Origin: Mrakia gelida | Lineage: Eukaryota; Basidiomycota; Tremellomycetes; Cystofilobasidiales; Mrakiaceae | Direction: 5' to 3' | NCBI GenBank assembly: GCA_024345305.1 | Contig: BRON01000001.1 | Span: 744,001 to 808,000 of the forward strand | Length of the DNA: 64,000 nucleotides | Part shown: positions 59,974 to 64,000 of the stretch, in pieces | Position numbering within the stretch: the first letter of the stretch is position 1 | Layout: each line of letters starts with the position of its first letter | The notes under the pieces: generated by a model | The model's database searches: none | What the model saw: the letters and a program-made list of their open reading frames with translations, nothing else | Told to the model about the DNA's origin: nothing | Made by a program: the position numbers and the translations under genes

Positions 59974-60786
59974 ATGCTTGGACTCGAGCATCCTTTTCGA
60001 CCTCCTACTCGTCAACGAGGGACGTCCTCCTCCAACTCTCCTCCTCGACGTTCCGTTCCAGCTCTTCCTTCCAAGCCCTCGTCCCCCAAGAGACAGGATA
60101 TCTCCCTCTTTGAGACCAAAGTGTCTTCTCCAACTAGCGTGGTCGAATTCGTGGGTCCTTCTTCGACTTCTTCTGTCTGTGGAACGTTCGCGACGGAGGG
60201 GCAAAAAGGGAGGAGAGGGAGGGGGCTCATGTTGACCTTCGAGCGAGCGCTGACCGTTTTCATCTCTTTTTTTTTGCCCTTCCTCGTTCCAGGTTACTCC
60301 CGACTGGCAGCACAACATGTCCTCTACACACGTCCTCAGCTACGAGCACGAGCTGTCCTCTTCTCGTTCGTAGAGCCGCTCTCTTTCTCGATCCTTCTCG
60401 ACCCGAGCTGATCATCGACCGACCTATTCTCGTTCTCGTCTTCCTGCCCTTCCGTTCTTCTAGTCACTCGACCTTCCCCCTTCAGACCCCTCTCCTCCTC
60501 AGGATCCAACTCTTCACCACCGAATCTGCCTCAGTACCACCAAGACGATAACTCCAACAGCAGCAGCAGTCCTCCAACCTCCGAACCGTCCTCCTCCCCT
60601 CCGATCTCAACCTCCTCTTCCCCTGCCCGCTCACCCACCACAACTCAGCATCGTAACGACCACAGAGGCTCAGGAGCTGGATCGGGATCCTTCCCCTCTG
60701 ACTCGCCAGTCTTGGAAACTCTGAGGGAAGAGCCGGAGGAGGGAGAGTCAACCGCGGAGGAGGGCAAGCAGCCAAGGTCAGGGTGA
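59974..60786 (+). CDS. Orphan disordered protein, 3 exons
   Basis: I do not recognise this protein. Exon 1 starts at the ATG 59974 and is Ser/Pro/Arg-rich (MLGLEHPFRPPTRQRGTSSS), ending KVSSPTSVVEF at a GTGGGT donor at 60151. Exon 2 begins after the CAG near 60293 with VTPDWQHNMSSTHVLSYEHE and ends at a GTTCGT donor near 60367. Exon 3 begins after CTAG near 60463, is Ser/Pro-rich, and ends EEGKQPRSG with TGA at 60784-60786. Phases agree at both junctions. The only region likely to be ordered is that in exon 2. No membrane segment or catalytic motif is seen. Confidence 0.6.
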
Positions 60787-61376
60787 ACGCGAATCTCGCT
60801 CAGCCATCGTCGTTTCGTTTCCTTCTCTTGTCCTCCCTTCCTCCTTTAGGGTTCTCATACAAACTGCACTCCTACACACACTGTCTCGCTTACACTCCTA
60901 TACGCTTTTCAACGATCTTCTGCCTCCCACCTGTATCTCTTGCCCAGTTCTTTCGTCCTTTCGTTCTCATTCACGATGACGACCCCCGCTTTCGCGCTTT
61001 TTTTGCTTGCATCTTTCTTAATGTCCTTTTGCTTAGACTACGCCACACACGCACGGCTCTCGGGCTCCATTCGGAACGCAGCTATACACTCATGTTGCTC
61101 ATAGCTGACTGGAGGAGGAGAGAGCGCGCCTCGTCTTCGATTCGACGCGTTGAGCAAAAGGCTTCTCAGTTTCTCTTGACTCGACGCGGACCCGACAAGC
61201 TATTAGATCCTAAGCTACCAAAAAGAAACGACACACTAGACAAGACGTACGAGACAAGCTAGGATATCAAGAAAGATGCACGCCTCGCTCTTCGTCCTTC
61301 CTCCTCTCCCTCGCCGTCGACTTCGCTCGAGCTCGTTCGTCCTCAACCGAACCCAGCAGTGTTCCATCGCAAGGTC
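60787..61376. other. Convergent 3' region, no gene
   Basis: This interval lies between two converging genes. Its frames are short and without resemblance to known proteins; it is taken as 3' untranslated sequence of both neighbours. Confidence 0.35.
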
Positions 61377-64000
61377 TTAAGACCTGAAGGAGGAAGGAGC
61401 GATGAAGACGTTAGCAAGCTCGCCCTCGTCGAACGAACGAAAGACGGGGAAGACTCACCGACGACGCGACTGACTCATACACTTCGTTGCTCCCTTCGCT
61501 TGACCGGCAAGAGCTCTCAGAACCCCCTGACAAAACGACGACGAACAAGGGAAGCGACGAGTCAGCTTCTCGTCCATCCACGTCAGGTCGAGCTGAAAAA
61601 GAGACGAAGACGAAAAAGAAACGAAAAAGAGACTCACATCATCAGTTCCCAATCCCTTCGCATCGTCTCCTCCCACGTCCGCCGAGCCCTTCCACCCCGC
61701 CTCCTGCTCCTCATCCACCCTCCTCCAGAAATCGCAATCCCCCGGCGGTGGTCTCTGAGGCGGATCCGGCAATGCTTCCCAGACTCCCTCCATCGGCGCT
61801 GGCTGCCACAACGACGGGTCGAACGAGGTTTGCGATAGGTGTGAGGGAGCGTTGGGTTGGTTGTTGAGAGGGAGAGGTGGGAGGAAAGCTTCGGTTGGGG
61901 TGACGTGTCGTTGAGTTTGAGGTTGAGGTTGGGAGTAGGAGAACTGACGAGGAGGAGGAGGAGGCTGAGCAGGAGGGAGAGGTTGGTAGGTTGTGAACGG
62001 TTGAGGTGGTGATTGGTGGTAGGTTTGGAGCAGGGGATTAGATGATGGTGCTGGTTGGAATTGAGGAGGAGGGAGGAACGTCTGTTGTTGTGGTTGTGGT
62101 TCGAAGTCGAAGGGAGGAGGTGGGTAGTTCGAGGATGAGGACGAAGCGGACGAGGGACCTCCTCCGTGATTCGAACTCTGCTGATGCCGCTGCCGCTGAG
62201 GACTTGGAGGGAGAGGAGGTTGTCGAGGAGGAGGTAGGTTGACGTCCCAAGGTTGAGATTGGGCGAACGACGTGACGAGGTGAGAAGGGCTAGGGAGGCG
62301 ATTCGGTTCGAGCGGCGAAGGGAAGTCCAGGTAGCGATTGGACGACGACGGCTCTCCTCCTCCTCCTCCTCCTCCGAAGTTCGGGAACCCTGGACTCGAT
62401 TCTCCCACGAATGCTGAGCCTCGATGTGGCGACGAGACGACTTGTCTTCCTGGCGAAGGACCCGGCTCGGAGGACCATGGCGACGACGGCGCGTCTCGAT
62501 GGTCGAACCCTTGCGAGGGAGGACGATCCAGAACGAGGTTCGACGGCGTTCAGCCTCGGCCAGCCATAGGAGGAGGTGGTGGTGGTGGGAAGGAAGACGG
62601 AGGCTCTCGCGGACGGTGGATGTTGGTGGAAGGAGGTGGAAGAGGGTAAGGGGAAGTGACCGAACGCGACGACGACGAGGGAGACGCGTATTGATTCGAA
62701 CCTCCTTGATCCGACGACCAGGATGAGCGAGCCCTCGACGGTCCGGGTAGGTACGGCTCCTTGTAGACGGGTTGAGACGTCGACGGTGAGCCCGAGGAGG
62801 AGGAGGAGGTAGTTGGTCTCGAAGGATCGAACGTCAACGACGGTGCTCGTCGACGAGGAGGAGGACGTCCGAACTCGCTGCTCGATTGGCCTCGAGAATC
62901 GTCCGCTGGCTGCTGAATGTACTGAGGCTGAGGTGGGTAGGGTTGATGGGGAGGAAAGCTTTGATTGCTAGGCGAGTAGGCGGAGTAGTGGTAGGGAAGC
63001 TGGCGATGTGCGTTCGGATCCAAGGGGTTTGGTCTGCGAGGTTGAGTCTCGGGAGGAGGATAGAAAGCCTGATAGGATTGATGCTTCGGAGGATGGAGAG
63101 GTGATTGAGGAGAGTTTTGGAAGGGAGGTGGAGGTGGTCGAAAGGGTGGTGGTGGTGAAGGCCCGACGTGACCTGAATGTCGAAGAGCCGAGTAGGGATT
63201 TTGGAGGAATGGCGCGACCGGGTTCGGATGATCGCGAGGTGTCGAAGGGTTGGGATGCGAGGGACGTCGTGGCTGTCGAGTTCGATGACTTGTGGACGTG
63301 GAGGGCTGGGAGGAGGGAGGTTGGTGTGACTGGGAGGGTTGGGAGTGGGTTGAGTGCGTCGAGAAGGAGGAGGACTCGAGATCGGCGGAACGACGCGACT
63401 GTGGCTGAGGATGGACGAGTCCGACTGACGATGGATCCTCTCCTGAGAGTCGAGGGAAGGATGAGATATGACTCGCCGAGTGAGAAGCCTCGTGGGTATG
63501 GGAAGGTCGACTGGAGGAAGATGATGGCTCGAAGGGTGAGGGTGGTGGTTCCTCGTTCGTCCGATTCGAAGGCGACGGCCTAGGCGATCCTTCCGACCTC
63601 CTCGAGCTCGACGAAGCTGCTCCCATCTCGTCTGTATTCGGAGACGGCAGGGAAGACATGTCGCTGCTCACTTCGCGTCTTCCTCGATCGACCTCTTCTC
63701 CTCCTGAACCCTTCGACGTCGACCCAACGGTCTCTCTCTGCTTCCCCTTGCCCTTCGACTCCTTCGACCCCTCCGCCGACCTCTTCCCTGCGTTGATGTC
63801 CTCCAGCGCCGTCTTCAAGTACCTAATCCGAGGCATGAGCTTCGACGCGACATCCGAGAACCTCCCTCGCTCCCTCCAGCTGAGCAGGTCTCCAAACTCC
63901 GTCTTCGAGAGGTCGGCGGCGAGAGGTTTCGATTGGATGGAGCGGTCCAGGAGGAGTTGGATCTCCACCGAGCTGAGGGTTGGTAGGGAAGGGAGAGGAT
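61377..64000 (-). CDS. Pro/Ser/Gln-rich protein, partial at the window edge, with one in-frame TGA
   Basis: The 5' part lies beyond the right edge. The first visible segment, SVEIQLLLDRSIQSKPLAAD followed by KTEFGDLLSWRERGRFSDVA, is the only ordered-looking region; I do not recognise it. The rest is rich in Pro, Ser and Gln (activation-domain-like), which suggests but does not prove a transcriptional regulator. The frame from 64000 reaches a TGA at 62552-62550 (after PPPPPPMAGRG), then continues open in the same frame for 365 codons to a donor after 61638. Two small exons follow (61526-61459 and 61383-61377) and end at TAA 61379-61377. The downstream half has no start codon of its own, so both halves belong to one gene. 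The stop could be a CGA-to-TGA change, a sequence error or true readthrough. Confidence 0.6.

Noticed and set aside
56583..64000. Mating-type locus, because an HMG-box gene lies here
   Set aside because: No homeodomain pair, pheromone or pheromone receptor gene is visible; one MATA-like HMG box is not enough.
1..64000. tRNA, rRNA, CRISPR arrays and transposable elements
   Set aside because: No B-box with matching A-box, no rRNA-like block, no spaced direct repeats, and no transposase or long terminal repeats were found by reading.

Overview
The window is eukaryotic nuclear DNA from a fungus, most likely a basidiomycete yeast of the Pucciniomycotina (a Rhodotorula- or Sporobolomyces-like member of the Microbotryomycetes). 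The reasons are GC-rich, C-ending codon choice, CT-rich leaders in front of start codons, and genes cut by many short introns (mostly 70-120 nt) of the form GTGAGT...CTGAC...CAG. The species assignment is inference. I could resolve about twenty protein genes on both strands. I saw no rRNA, tRNA, CRISPR or transposon.

Layout. 760-5878 (+): ENA-type P-type cation ATPase. 6257-9284: two orphan membrane proteins. 9672-11934 (-): ESCRT-III-like Chm7. 12679-15048 (+): class I SAM methyltransferase. 15284-18197 (-): MFSD1-like MFS carrier. 20083-21329 (+): small secreted orphan. 21662-24541 (-): DHA1-type MFS exporter. 25465-29938 (+): Tps2-type trehalose-6-phosphate phosphatase. 30604-31402 (+): small KEN/D-box protein, a securin candidate. 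32953-36690 (+): MFS sugar transporter. 36965-37288 (-): small membrane protein. 37818-39894 (+): D-2-hydroxyacid dehydrogenase. 40123-45812 (+): long coiled-coil protein with a Cut12-like motif. 46772-48414 (+): GPR1/FUN34/YaaH acetate transporter. 49055-52840 (+): FHA-RING ubiquitin ligase of the Dma1/Dma2 type. 53429-55625 (+): branched-chain aminotransferase. 56583-59273 (+): HMG-box regulator with an apparent 1-nt frameshift. 59974-60786 (+): orphan. 61377 to the right edge (-): Pro/Ser/Gln-rich protein interrupted by one in-frame TGA.

The genes are not one pathway. Two loose themes are visible: transport and stress metabolism (Na+/K+ pump, three MFS carriers, acetate carrier, trehalose synthesis), and cell division (securin candidate, possible spindle-pole coiled coil, Dma-type ligase, Chm7).

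The most unusual signal is not a gene. The palindrome GACGCGTC (often extended to CGACGCGTCG or CTCGACGCGTCGAG) occurs 34 times by eye, against roughly two expected by chance, and about two thirds of copies sit inside introns, usually upstream of the CTGAC branch site. Other notable points are microexons of 7 and 16 nt that are needed to rebuild conserved motifs, a duplicated acceptor/exon in the sugar transporter, and two apparent gene lesions within 5 kb near the right end.
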